DNA from: DASPKT01 sp035626475
GTDB lineage: Bacteria; Pseudomonadota; Alphaproteobacteria; Azospirillales; Azospirillaceae
Assembly (NCBI GenBank): GCA_035626475.1
Contig: DASPNP010000009.1
Span: 1 to 42,675, forward strand
Length of the DNA: 42,675 nt
Reading direction: 5' to 3'
Positions 7,721-16,117 of the stretch are shown here, piece by piece. Both the position numbers and the translations under genes were made by a program. Within the stretch, counting starts at the first letter, position 1, and each line of letters starts with the position of its first letter. Under the pieces are notes generated by a model. It was given only the letters and a program-made list of their open reading frames with translations, was not told where the DNA came from and ran no database searches.

Positions 7721-9904
7721 ATGACGTTGGATGCCGGCTGCGCCCATACCGCGGTTTCCTGTTTGGCAATGGCGGCGCGGCTTCGGGGCATCGCCACCTC
7801 GAGAGAGCAGCTGATCCACGATCATGGGCTCGGCGGGCAAGAGCCGGCGGTGCCGCACCTGCTCCGGATCGCCACGTCGATCGGATTGCGGGCGCGGGCG
7901 CGAACCCTGGCCTGGAGCGACCTGTTCCGGCTCGGCGATGCCTATCCGGTCCTGGTCCGCCTTCGGAACGGCAACATGATGCTCGCGGTCGGCGCCACGG
8001 AGCAGTCCGGCACGCAGCTGCTGCTGGTCCAGGACCCGCTGGCGGAGGACGCTGGCGCGCTGGCGCTCGACGAGTCCCGCTTCACCGCCGCCTGGGACGG
8101 GACGGTGCTCTTCGTGAAGCGCGCCCACGACACCGGCGAGCAGGAGCGGCCCTTCGACCTCGCCTGGTTCCTGCCGGAGCTCCTGCGGAACCGCCGGCTG
8201 TTTCGCGACGTGGCGGTCGCGACCCTGCTGCTGGGGGGGCTCGGCATCGCCATGCCGGTCTTCACGCAGCAGGTTCTGGACAAGGTGCTGGTGCATCATA
8301 GCCTCGACACGCTCTGGGTGCTGGCGGGCGGCATGCTTCTGGCCGTCCTCTTCGAGACGGTGTTTGGCTATCTGCGGCAGTATGTGACCTTGTTCGCCGC
8401 CAACAAGATCGACGCCCACGTCACGGTGCGGACCTTCAACAAGCTGACCAGCCTGCCGATGGATTTTTTCGAGAGGACGCCAACCGGCGTTCTTCTGAAG
8501 AACATGGTCCAGAGCGAACGGATTCGGGGCTTTCTGATCGGGCCTCTGTTCATGGCGGTTCTGGATCTCGTGATGCTCGCCGTCTTCGTGCCGCTGCTGT
8601 TCTTCTTCAGCCCGGTGCTGGCGTCGATCGTCTTGGGTTTCACGCTGCTCCTGTGCCTGTGCACTCTGGTCACGCTGCCGGTGCTCCGGCGGCGTCTGCC
8701 CGAAGTGTATCGGGTCGAGGCCAGGCAGCAGTCCTTTCTGGTGGAGACCATCCAGGGCATGCGCACGGTGAAGTCGCTGGCCCTAGACGCCCGGCAGCGC
8801 CAGGAGTGGGACCGACGGGTAGGCGCCACCATCAGAACCCGGTTCGGGGTGGCGAAGCTGGCGATGATGCTGACCGCGCTGACCGCCCCCATCGAGAAGA
8901 TGATGACCATCGTGGTGGTGGCCACCGGCGCCTATCTGGTGCTGCAGGGCGAGATGCTGGTCGGCGCGCTGATCGCTTTCAACATGCTCAGCGGGCGCGT
9001 CACCCAGCCGCTCGTGCAGCTGTCGCAGCTGCTGCCGCAGTTCCAGGAAGTGTCGCTGTCGGTCGGCATGCTTGGCACCATCATGAACCATCCGAGCGAG
9101 CAGGGCCGCGTGGTGAACGGCCCGCGCATTCCCTTCCGCGGCGAGATCGAGTTCCAAGACATCCGCTTCCGCTACGCCGGCGCGGCGACCCCGGCGCTGG
9201 ACGCGCTCTCGTTCAAGATTCCAGCCGGCACCATCTTCGGCATCGTCGGCAAGAGCGGCTCCGGCAAGACGACCGTGACGCGGCTGCTGCAGGGGCTGCA
9301 CGCGCCGCAGGAGGGATTGATCAAGATCGACGGCTACGACATCCGCGAAGTCGGCATCGATCATCTGCGCGCATCCGTCGGCACGGTCCTGCAGGAGAGC
9401 TTTCTGTTCACGGGAACGATCCGCGAGAACATCGCGATCGGCCGGCCCGCGGCCACGACGGCCGAGATCATGCGAGCCATGCGTCTGGCCGGAGCGGACG
9501 AGTTCGTCGAGCGGCTGCCGGCCGGCATCAACACGCCGCTGGACGAGGGCTCGGCCAATCTCTCCGGCGGCCAGCGCCAGCGTCTCGCCATCGCGCGCGC
9601 CCTTCTGCGCGATCCGCCGATCTTGATCCTCGATGAGGCCACCAGCGCGCTGGATGCCGAGAGCGAGGCCATCATTCAGGCCAACTTGATGAGCATCGCG
9701 CAGGGACGGACGCTGATCATCGTGTCCCACCGCCTGTCCAGTCTGGTGCCCGCCCACAACATTCTGGTGCTGGACCAGGGGCGGGCCGCGGACATCGGCA
9801 GCCATGGCGATCTGCTGCAGCGCTGCCCGATATACCGGAATCTGTGGCGCCAGCAGAACCGCCATGCCTCCTATCTGGACTATGACATGGAGAAGCGGGC
9901 GTGA
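7721..9904 (+). CDS. Type I secretion ABC transporter (permease/ATPase, HlyB/LapB type)
   Basis: An inner-membrane exporter subunit of 727 residues, the usual length. Residues 1 to about 135 form a C39 peptidase-like domain. By hand alignment the catalytic Cys is replaced by Thr10 (HTAVSCLAM against the usual DCGxxCLAM), and the catalytic His region reads GNMMLAVG with no His. It is therefore a degenerate substrate-binding domain, as in HlyB, and no leader cleavage is expected. Transmembrane segments fill about 160-430. The nucleotide-binding domain has Walker A GKSGSGKT (510-517), signature LSGGQ (614-618), Walker B ILILDE (634-639) and H-loop His670. The AGTAGGGG ribosome site supports ATG 7721. 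It overlaps the HlyD gene by 4 bases and is divergent from the giant repeat protein, its likely substrate. Confidence 0.93.
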   Translation: MTLDAGCAHTAVSCLAMAARLRGIATSREQLIHDHGLGGQEPAVPHLLRIATSIGLRARARTLAWSDLFRLGDAYPVLVRLRNGNMMLAVGATEQSGTQLLLVQDPLAEDAGALALDESRFTAAWDGTVLFVKRAHDTGEQERPFDLAWFLPELLRNRRLFRDVAVATLLLGGLGIAMPVFTQQVLDKVLVHHSLDTLWVLAGGMLLAVLFETVFGYLRQYVTLFAANKIDAHVTVRTFNKLTSLPMDFFERTPTGVLLKNMVQSERIRGFLIGPLFMAVLDLVMLAVFVPLLFFFSPVLASIVLGFTLLLCLCTLVTLPVLRRRLPEVYRVEARQQSFLVETIQGMRTVKSLALDARQRQEWDRRVGATIRTRFGVAKLAMMLTALTAPIEKMMTIVVVATGAYLVLQGEMLVGALIAFNMLSGRVTQPLVQLSQLLPQFQEVSLSVGMLGTIMNHPSEQGRVVNGPRIPFRGEIEFQDIRFRYAGAATPALDALSFKIPAGTIFGIVGKSGSGKTTVTRLLQGLHAPQEGLIKIDGYDIREVGIDHLRASVGTVLQESFLFTGTIRENIAIGRPAATTAEIMRAMRLAGADEFVERLPAGINTPLDEGSANLSGGQRQRLAIARALLRDPPILILDEATSALDAESEAIIQANLMSIAQGRTLIIVSHRLSSLVPAHNILVLDQGRAADIGSHGDLLQRCPIYRNLWRQQNRHASYLDYDMEKRA

Positions 9905-11262
9905 GCGGCCGTTCCCTAGCCATTCGGCGTCAGGCCCGCCCCAGCGAGGTGAGCCGGACCATCGACGAGTTCCAGTCCGATGCCAGCGAGATCGGCACGG
10001 AACCGGATCCGCCCCTCGCCCGGGCGACGCTCTACGTCATGGGCGCCCTTCTGCTCGCCGCCCTGATCTGGGCCTCCTTCGCCACGCTCGACCGGATCGT
10101 CAGTGCCCGCGGCAAGATCGTGACGGTGGCGCCCACCGTCGTCGTGCAGCCCTTCGAGACGGCCACCATCCGGAGCATCGATGTCAAGGTCGGAGACACC
10201 GTTCCGGCGGGAACGGCGTTGGCGACGCTCGATCCGACCTTCGCCGCGGCGGATGCCGATGAGCTCACCGCCCGCCTGCAGGGTTTGGAAGCCGAGATCG
10301 CCCGCATCGAAGCCGAGCGCGATGGCCGCGGATTTGTACCGGCCACAGGTTCGCACGGCCAGCTGCAACAGGCCCTCTGGCGTGACCGGCAGGCTCAATT
10401 GGCGGCCAATCTGGCCAATTACGACCAGCGGCTGGGCAGCCTTCAGGCGGTCATCAGCAGCCGAGAGCAGGAACGCGACCAGCTGCGCGCGCGTCTCTCC
10501 GTTCTCAAGCAAATGGAGGACATGCGGCGCAAGCTGGAGGCCAACCAGACGGGAAGCCGCCTCAATGTTCTGCTGGCGCAAGATACCCGACTGGAAGTGG
10601 AGCGCCTGCTGCAGGTCTCCACCGGTGCTCTGGAGGGAGCGCGCCACGAGCTGGCGGCGCTCAAGTCCGAGCGTGAGGTCTTCCGCCAGAACTGGAACAA
10701 CCAGCTGGCCGAGATGCTGGTGGCCAAGCGGGGCGAGCGCGACGCGCTGCACGAGCAGCTCGCCAAGGCAAAGCGGCGGCAGGATCTGATCGATCTGAGA
10801 ACACCTGTGGATGCCGTCGTTCTGGAGATCGCTCCACGGTCCGTCGGCTCGGTGGTGACACCCGCGGAACCGTTGTTCAAGCTTGTGCCGACCGAGGCCA
10901 CGCTGGAGGTCGAGGCAGGCGTCGAGGCCAGGCAGCTGGGCCACATCGCCGTGGGTGACCGCGTGCAAGTGAAGTTCGATGCGTTCCCCTATCAAGAGCA
11001 TGGCATGGCGGAAGGCCGCGTCGCCACCATCAGCGGCGACTCGTTCACCAGCGCCGAGAACAAGGACGGCAGCCCCGCCACTCCCGTCTACAAAGTGCGC
11101 GTTCTGCTGACCGCCACCGCGCTGCGCAATGCGCCCGCGGCTTTCCGCCTGGTGCCCGGCATGCCGCTGACGGCCGAGATCAAGGTGGGCAAGCGCAGCG
11201 TCATGAGCTATCTGCTGCGTCCCGTTCTCCGCAGTGTGAACGAGAGCATGCGCGAGCCATGA
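9901..11262 (+). CDS. Type I secretion membrane fusion protein (HlyD family)
   Basis: The periplasmic adaptor that joins the ABC transporter to a TolC-type outer-membrane channel; no channel gene is in the window. It has 453 residues, starts at GTG 9901 and overlaps the transporter stop (GTGA), so translation is likely coupled. There is a short cytoplasmic N-terminus and one transmembrane helix at about 43-62. A biotinyl-lipoyl-like half follows (GDTVPAGTALATLDP), then a long helical hairpin at about 120-290 rich in Glu, Arg and Leu. The second lipoyl half and beta-barrel follow (LRTPVDAVVLEIAPRSVGSV, then GMPLTAEIKVGKRSV). The C-terminal RSVMSYLLRPVLRSVNESMREP-like tail (shown in part) is typical of the family. 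No anomaly is visible. Confidence 0.93.
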   Translation: MSGRSLAIRRQARPSEVSRTIDEFQSDASEIGTEPDPPLARATLYVMGALLLAALIWASFATLDRIVSARGKIVTVAPTVVVQPFETATIRSIDVKVGDTVPAGTALATLDPTFAAADADELTARLQGLEAEIARIEAERDGRGFVPATGSHGQLQQALWRDRQAQLAANLANYDQRLGSLQAVISSREQERDQLRARLSVLKQMEDMRRKLEANQTGSRLNVLLAQDTRLEVERLLQVSTGALEGARHELAALKSEREVFRQNWNNQLAEMLVAKRGERDALHEQLAKAKRRQDLIDLRTPVDAVVLEIAPRSVGSVVTPAEPLFKLVPTEATLEVEAGVEARQLGHIAVGDRVQVKFDAFPYQEHGMAEGRVATISGDSFTSAENKDGSPATPVYKVRVLLTATALRNAPAAFRLVPGMPLTAEIKVGKRSVMSYLLRPVLRSVNESMREP

Positions 11263-12698
11263 TGCCGGTTCGGCTCACCGGCTGGCTGCGCCGTTTCATG
11301 CTGAGCGCCCAGGGGTTCCGCCGACGGTGGACGGGTATCGCGAGTGAAACGGGTGACTCCGACTCCGTGCGGGCGCTCCTGCCGCTGGCCGCGGCGGGTG
11401 ATCCGGCGGCCCAGTTCCGGCTTGGCCTGGCGCATGCCCGGGGTGTCGGCGTTGTCCAGAACATGGCGGATGCCGTTCATTGGCTGGCACAGGCGGCGGC
11501 GGCCGGGCACGCACCGGCACAACTGGAGCTGGGCCTGCTTTTGGTCACCGGCCGCGCTGCGCCGCACGAGGCGCAGCCGCCGGCGCGGTGGTATCGTGCC
11601 GCCGCCACTCACCATCGCGCGGCGGCGGACGCCAATTTGTCGCTTCTGTATCCGCACGGATGGGGTGTGCCGAAGGACACCTGTGCCGGGCTGGCATGGC
11701 TGCGCCACGCCGCTGCCCAGGGGCTGGCCGCCGCCCAGGTGCAGCTCGGTATGATTTTGGCCGCCGGCCACGAGACCGACCGCGACCTGGAGAGCGCCCT
11801 GCGGCTCTACCGGGCGGCGGCCGACCAGGGAGACGCCGACGCGCAGTTCCTGTTGGGCAGCCTTCTCGCCGGCGGCCAGGGCGTTGCCCTGGATCTGCCC
11901 GAAGCCCTCCGCTGGTTCCACGCCGCCGCCGCGCAAGACCATGCCCGCGCGCAGATCAATCTGGGCGTCATGTATGCCCAGGGTCGCGCCGGCGCGGTAG
12001 ATTTCGAGGCGGCCCGCCACTGGTATGCGGCGGCCGCGGCGCACGGCGAGCCGTCGGCGTACTTCAATCTCGCCCTGCTTTACGCCGGCGGCCATGGCGT
12101 GCCCCAGGATTACCGCTTGGCGCTGCACTGGTTCGGCGAAGCGGCCGAGCGGGGCGACCCAACCGCCCAGTTCAACGTCGGCCTCATTCATGCCTCCGGT
12201 CTGGCTGGGCCGGCCAATCCCGCCGAAGCGCTCATCTGGTATCGGAAGGCAGCGGCCAGCGGCCATGTGGCGGCGCAAATCAACCTGGGGCTGCTGCATC
12301 TCTCGGCCGCCGGCGTCATGCGGGACAGCGGGGAGGCGGCGCAGTGGTTTCACAAGGCGGCGGCCGGCGGCAATGCGGTGGCCCAGTATAATCTGGGTCT
12401 GCTCTGCCTTCGCGGCGAGGGCGTGACACGCAGTGTCGCCAAAGCGCTGCACTGGCTGGAGCTGGCGGCGGCCCAGAATCATGCACCGGCTCAGCTGCAG
12501 CTGGGACAGCTGCTGGCCGAAAGTGAGGGCGGGCCCGCGGCTCTGGTGCAGGCCCATGCTTGGCTGACACGCGCCGAGGCTGGCTTGGCGCCTGGAGATG
12601 CTCGCGCGGCTGCGGCCACGTTGCGCGACCGTGTCGCGGCCTGCTTATCTGCACAGGAACGGGCTGGCGGTTTGGCGACGCACGCCTCTCCCGTTTGA
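11259..12698 (+). CDS. Sel1-like repeat protein
   Basis: A solenoid of 479 residues with about 11 Sel1-type repeats of 36 residues, from about residue 45 to 450. Examples are ADAQFLLGSLLAGGQGVALD and ARAQINLGVMYAQGRAG, each ending in a WYRAAA-type helix. The start ATG 11259 overlaps the HlyD stop (ATGA). I see no signal peptide or membrane helix, so it is probably cytoplasmic. Sel1 proteins act as scaffolds for protein-protein contacts. Its place between the exporter and a glycosyltransferase suggests a role in handling or modifying the exported protein, which is an inference. Alanine, glycine and leucine dominate the composition. Confidence 0.85.
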   Translation: MMPVRLTGWLRRFMLSAQGFRRRWTGIASETGDSDSVRALLPLAAAGDPAAQFRLGLAHARGVGVVQNMADAVHWLAQAAAAGHAPAQLELGLLLVTGRAAPHEAQPPARWYRAAATHHRAAADANLSLLYPHGWGVPKDTCAGLAWLRHAAAQGLAAAQVQLGMILAAGHETDRDLESALRLYRAAADQGDADAQFLLGSLLAGGQGVALDLPEALRWFHAAAAQDHARAQINLGVMYAQGRAGAVDFEAARHWYAAAAAHGEPSAYFNLALLYAGGHGVPQDYRLALHWFGEAAERGDPTAQFNVGLIHASGLAGPANPAEALIWYRKAAASGHVAAQINLGLLHLSAAGVMRDSGEAAQWFHKAAAGGNAVAQYNLGLLCLRGEGVTRSVAKALHWLELAAAQNHAPAQLQLGQLLAESEGGPAALVQAHAWLTRAEAGLAPGDARAAAATLRDRVAACLSAQERAGGLATHASPV

Positions 12699-12715
12699 CC
12701 GTAAGGATTGTAGGC

Positions 12716-14038
12716 TTGGACCAGGAAGACCAGCTCATCAGCCAACTGACGGCGACGCTGGCCGCCGACGCCGGCAATGCCGGAGCCTGGAGTACGCTCG
12801 GCGCCATGTTGCGCCGTCGCGGCCGTCTGGAGGAAGCGATCGCATGTCACAGGCGGGGGGTGGAGCTGATGCCCTGGAACGCCGGCATCTGGACCAATCT
12901 CGGCAACGCCCTTTTGGATGCCCATCGCTTGCAGGAGGCGCTGGAAGCCCATGACCAAGCGGTGGCGCTCGCCCCCGATGACGTCATGCTGAGATTCAAC
13001 CGGATCGTGGCGCTCCGCCAAGCCGGCCGGTTCCATGAGGCGCTCGCCGCCATGGACAGCGCGTTGCAACACGAGCCAGCCACGCCGCGGCTGCTGTGGG
13101 AGCGCGCCCTGGCCCGCCTGCAGATCGGCGACTATGTCGGCGGGCTGCAGGATTATGAGGCTCGCTGGCAACTGCATGCCGACCGGTTGCCGCCGCGCCG
13201 GGGCCGATCCTGGTCGGGTGAGCCTTTGGACGGAAAAACCATTCTTCTGTCCACCGAGCAGGGCTTCGGCGACAGTTTGCTGGCTGCTCGCTACGTCCCG
13301 CTCGTGCGGGCGCGGGGCGGGCGCATCCTTTTCGAATGCCATGCCGAGCTGCGGCGCCTGCTGGCTGGTCTCGAGGTGGAGGCGCTGGTGGCGCCGGGAA
13401 GCGTCACCGATGGCTTCGATTTCCAGGCCGCGCAGATGAGCCTGCCCGGGCTATGCGGCACCACGGCGGCATCGATTCCGCCGCCGGTCCGCGTCACGAT
13501 TCCGGAGCAGGCGCGCGCGAAGGCGGCGCGGGTGCTCGGTCGAGCGGAGCCAGGGGTGCTTCGGGTCGGCATCGTCTGGTCGGGCCGAACCAGCTTCGCG
13601 GACAATCGCCGGCGCGCCACCACGCTCACCCGGTTTCTGCGCTTTGCCGAAGTACCCGGTGTCCGCCTCTACAGCCTGCAGAAAGGGCCGCCGGAAACGG
13701 AACTGGCCAGCCTGGCATCGGGACGCCAGCTGATCGTGCCGCTCGGCGAACATCTTGAGGATTTCGCGGACACCGCGGCCTTTCTGGAGCAGCTCGACCT
13801 CGTCATCATGACAGACAGCGCCGTGGCGCATCTCGCCGGCGCCATGGGGCGCCCGATCTGGAATCTGCTGCAGCACGTGCCTTACTGGATCTATGGCAGC
13901 AACGACGACCACACGCCCTGGTACCCGTCCATGCGGCTGTTCCGGCAGAGTGCCGACGGCACTTGGAACTCGGTCTTCACCGCGGCTGCCGACGCACTGG
14001 CGGTCCATGCCCTCAGTCACGCCGGCGCCGGTGCATGA
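12716..14038 (+). CDS. TPR protein with GT9-like glycosyltransferase domain
   Basis: The N-terminal part (about 15-150) has TPR helices such as AWSTLGAMLRRRGRLEEAI and IWTNLGNALLDAHRLQEAL. The C-terminal part (about 165-435) resembles heptosyltransferase-type (GT9) domains: TEQGFGDSLLAARYVPL near 165-185, GIVWSGRTSFADNRR from about residue 285, and MTDSAVAHLAGAMGRPIW from residue 365. This TPR-GT9 family is common in flagellin- or adhesin-glycosylation loci. I place the start at TTG 12716 because a TAAGGA box lies 8 bases before it. TTG 12695, which overlaps the Sel1 stop as TTGA, is the alternative. An ATG at 12560 is in frame but would overlap the Sel1 gene by 139 bases. Donor and acceptor are unknown; with the next gene making UDP-xylose, a pentose is possible. 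Confidence 0.8.
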   Translation: MDQEDQLISQLTATLAADAGNAGAWSTLGAMLRRRGRLEEAIACHRRGVELMPWNAGIWTNLGNALLDAHRLQEALEAHDQAVALAPDDVMLRFNRIVALRQAGRFHEALAAMDSALQHEPATPRLLWERALARLQIGDYVGGLQDYEARWQLHADRLPPRRGRSWSGEPLDGKTILLSTEQGFGDSLLAARYVPLVRARGGRILFECHAELRRLLAGLEVEALVAPGSVTDGFDFQAAQMSLPGLCGTTAASIPPPVRVTIPEQARAKAARVLGRAEPGVLRVGIVWSGRTSFADNRRRATTLTRFLRFAEVPGVRLYSLQKGPPETELASLASGRQLIVPLGEHLEDFADTAAFLEQLDLVIMTDSAVAHLAGAMGRPIWNLLQHVPYWIYGSNDDHTPWYPSMRLFRQSADGTWNSVFTAAADALAVHALSHAGAGA

Positions 14039-14072
14039 TCAGAAACATGGCGGGAACGAAAAAGGCGTGCGC

Positions 14073-15005
14073 ATGAGACGCGTCCTGGTGACGGGTGGGG
14101 CCGGGTTCCTGGGATCGCACCTGTGCGAGCGGTTGCTGGCGGAAGGCTGCGACGTGCTGTGCGTCGACAACTTCTTCACCGGCACCAAGGACAATGTCGC
14201 GCATCTGATGGGCAGCCCGCATTTCGAACTGATGCGCCACGACGTGACCTTCCCGCTCTATGTGGAGGTCGACGAGATCTACAACCTGGCCTGCCCGGCC
14301 TCGCCCATCCACTACCAGCACGACCCGGTGCAGACGACCAAGACCAGCGTGCACGGCGCCATCAACATGCTGGGCCTGGCCAAGCGCGTGCGCGCCAAGA
14401 TCTTCCAGGCCAGCACGTCGGAGGTCTATGGCGACCCGTCGGTCCACCCGCAGCCCGAGACCTACCGCGGCAACGTGAACCCGATCGGCCCGCGCGCCTG
14501 CTACGACGAAGGCAAGCGCTGCGCCGAGACGCTGTTCTTCGACTATCACCGCCAGCACAGCCTGAACATCCGCGTGGCGCGGATCTTCAACACCTACGGC
14601 CCGCGCATGCACCCCAATGACGGGCGGGTGGTGTCGAACTTCATCGTGCAGGCGCTGAAGGGCGAGAACATCACCATCTATGGCGACGGCAGCCAGACCC
14701 GCAGCTTCTGCTTCGTCGACGACCTGATCGAGGGCTTCATCCGCCTGATGGCGGCGCCGGACGACGTGACCGGCCCGATCAACATCGGCAATCCTACAGA
14801 GACAAGCATCCGCGAGTTGGCGGAAACAATCATCCGGCTCACCGGATCCGAATCCAACCTGGTTTTCATGCCACTGCCTGAAGATGACCCCTTTCAGCGC
14901 TGTCCAGATATTGCGCTCGCGCAGCGCCATCTAGGTTGGCAGCCAACTATCGCACTTGAAAGCGGGCTGACAAGCACCGTTGAGTATTTCAAAAGGACAC
15001 TATAA
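14073..15005 (+). CDS. uxs: UDP-glucuronate decarboxylase (UDP-xylose synthase), SDR family
   Basis: It converts UDP-glucuronate to UDP-xylose with NAD in the cytoplasm. The 310 residues match the soluble bacterial form. Visible marks are the Rossmann motif GGAGFLGSH (8-16), the UXS-typical PASPIHYQ, and catalytic Tyr144-x3-Lys148 in ACYDEGKRCAE. FNTYGPRM and GDGSQTRSFCFVDDL follow. The start ATG 14073 follows AAAAAGG by 7 bases and lies 34 bases after the glycosyltransferase. Oddly, codon choice changes abruptly near 14790. The first 720 bases are almost purely G/C-ending, while the last 215 use many A/T-ending codons. The frame stays intact, so the product should be functional. The gene name rests on motif recognition. 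Confidence 0.88.
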   Translation: MRRVLVTGGAGFLGSHLCERLLAEGCDVLCVDNFFTGTKDNVAHLMGSPHFELMRHDVTFPLYVEVDEIYNLACPASPIHYQHDPVQTTKTSVHGAINMLGLAKRVRAKIFQASTSEVYGDPSVHPQPETYRGNVNPIGPRACYDEGKRCAETLFFDYHRQHSLNIRVARIFNTYGPRMHPNDGRVVSNFIVQALKGENITIYGDGSQTRSFCFVDDLIEGFIRLMAAPDDVTGPINIGNPTETSIRELAETIIRLTGSESNLVFMPLPEDDPFQRCPDIALAQRHLGWQPTIALESGLTSTVEYFKRTL

Positions 15006-15206
15006 ATCGTGCGCGCGGAGTAACATTGAATTAATGAGGCGCTATCAACGTGTCACGACTGCGCTGCGTCTTGTGACGTTCATGTGCTATCAGGAAGGAT
15101 AGCGGCCATGGTCAAGTTCAACCAAGTCGCCCCAGCTTCGACTGGACAGTGAGAGGAGAGTGGCTGCTAAATGCGATAAAAGTCGAATCTGGAAAATTAG
15201 GCTTTG

Positions 15207-15338
15207 TTAGCTCCTGATCGAGAGGATGGTGGCTGCGAGTGATGGGATGCCCACGAACGACGCGGTGTTCTTCTGACCCTCCTCCTGCTCCTGCAAAATC
15301 CCGATGATCTGCTCCTCCGTGATCCGGACCCGCTTCAT
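15207..15338 (-). mobile_element. Hybrid insertion-sequence remnant (IS3-type OrfA head joined to an IS5-like tail)
   Basis: The minus-strand frame from ATG 15338 starts MKRVRITEEQIIGILQEQEEG, the classic N-terminus of IS3-family OrfA (IS407-like). After residue 21 it no longer resembles OrfA. It ends KNTASFVGIPSLAATILSIR, which looks like the C-terminus of an IS5-family transposase (the TAASFLGxxxLAxxxxxLR type). Only 43 codons remain, so neither transposase can work. The flanks at 15006-15206 and 15339-15470 hold no gene and are probably further IS debris. I could not define terminal repeats or a target duplication. The IS3 half is confident; the IS5 half is moderate. Confidence 0.65.
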
Positions 15339-15469
15339 ATCCGTGTCCTCTTTGGAACGGGCTCTGCATCTCCGCGAACACATTCCCGGAGAGCTTGTCG
15401 CAGCTTCTGAAGCGATTTCGATCCGGCGCTTGAGGCATCCCTTTGACTCAAGGACGGAGGCGACGCGTC

Positions 15470-16090
15470 TCACAAGATCGTCAGAGGCTCCTCCGCCGGT
15501 ATCCGGTCGTCGGCGACAAGATGCGACCGCGGCAGAATGATCGTGGCGCGTAGTCCCTCAGGGCGCCACTCCAGATTGACGGTGCCGTCCAGCTGATGCC
15601 GGATGCTGGCCCCCAGCACCGCGGTGCCGAAGCCGTTGCGCGACGGAGCCGCCACCGCAGGGCCGCCCTCCTCGATCCAGCGGAGCTCCAGCGCCTCGGC
15701 AAGGTTGTCGTGGGCCGGATCGTACGCCTCGGTGCCCGGCACCTCCTCCACGGCTTGGCCGACCAGCCAGTCGTCGTGGCGCCGGTCCCACTGCAGCAGC
15801 GGCACGGAATCTGCGATGAGCCGCAGCTGCCGCTCCTGATGGCGCGCCTCAGCAGCGATGGCGGAGGCTGGCGGCGGTCTCGTCGATCCCCACGAGGCCG
15901 GTGAGCGTCGGCGCGAAGGGGCGGCGGCGATGGCCGGTATCTCCCCTTCACCCATGGCGGAGACGCTAGCGATGCCAGCGAGCTTCGCCGCGCCCTGGAT
16001 CACCTTCGCTATCCGCTTGCGATGGTCGACGCAGAACCGCACCCAGGAGTGGGGCGCCGCCAAGCGCAAGCGGACAAGGCGCCGCTCCAA
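15470..16090 (-). pseudogene. Remnant of a PAS/HWE-type sensor histidine kinase
   Basis: The C-terminal part of this frame reads ELRWIEEGGPAVAAPSRNGF, then GFGTAVLGASI and LEWRPEGLRATIILP. That matches the end of HWE/HisKA_2 histidine kinase ATPase domains. A short upstream piece, RQLRLIADSVPLLQW, resembles the start of a PAS domain. The kinase core between them (the phospho-His region, N box and G1 box) is missing, and the N-terminal 80 residues are Arg/Ala/Pro-rich and unrecognisable. It ends next to the insertion-sequence remnant, so deletion linked to transposition is likely. A divergent intact protein cannot be fully excluded. Confidence 0.45.
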
Positions 16091-16117
16091 GGCCTTTTCA
16101 AGGGGCCGCTTCGAGGG

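Noticed and set aside
8653..9636. 327-codon plus-strand frame inside the ABC transporter gene
   Set aside because: Arg/Ala-rich out-of-frame translation of the nucleotide-binding domain; all ABC motifs are in the other frame.
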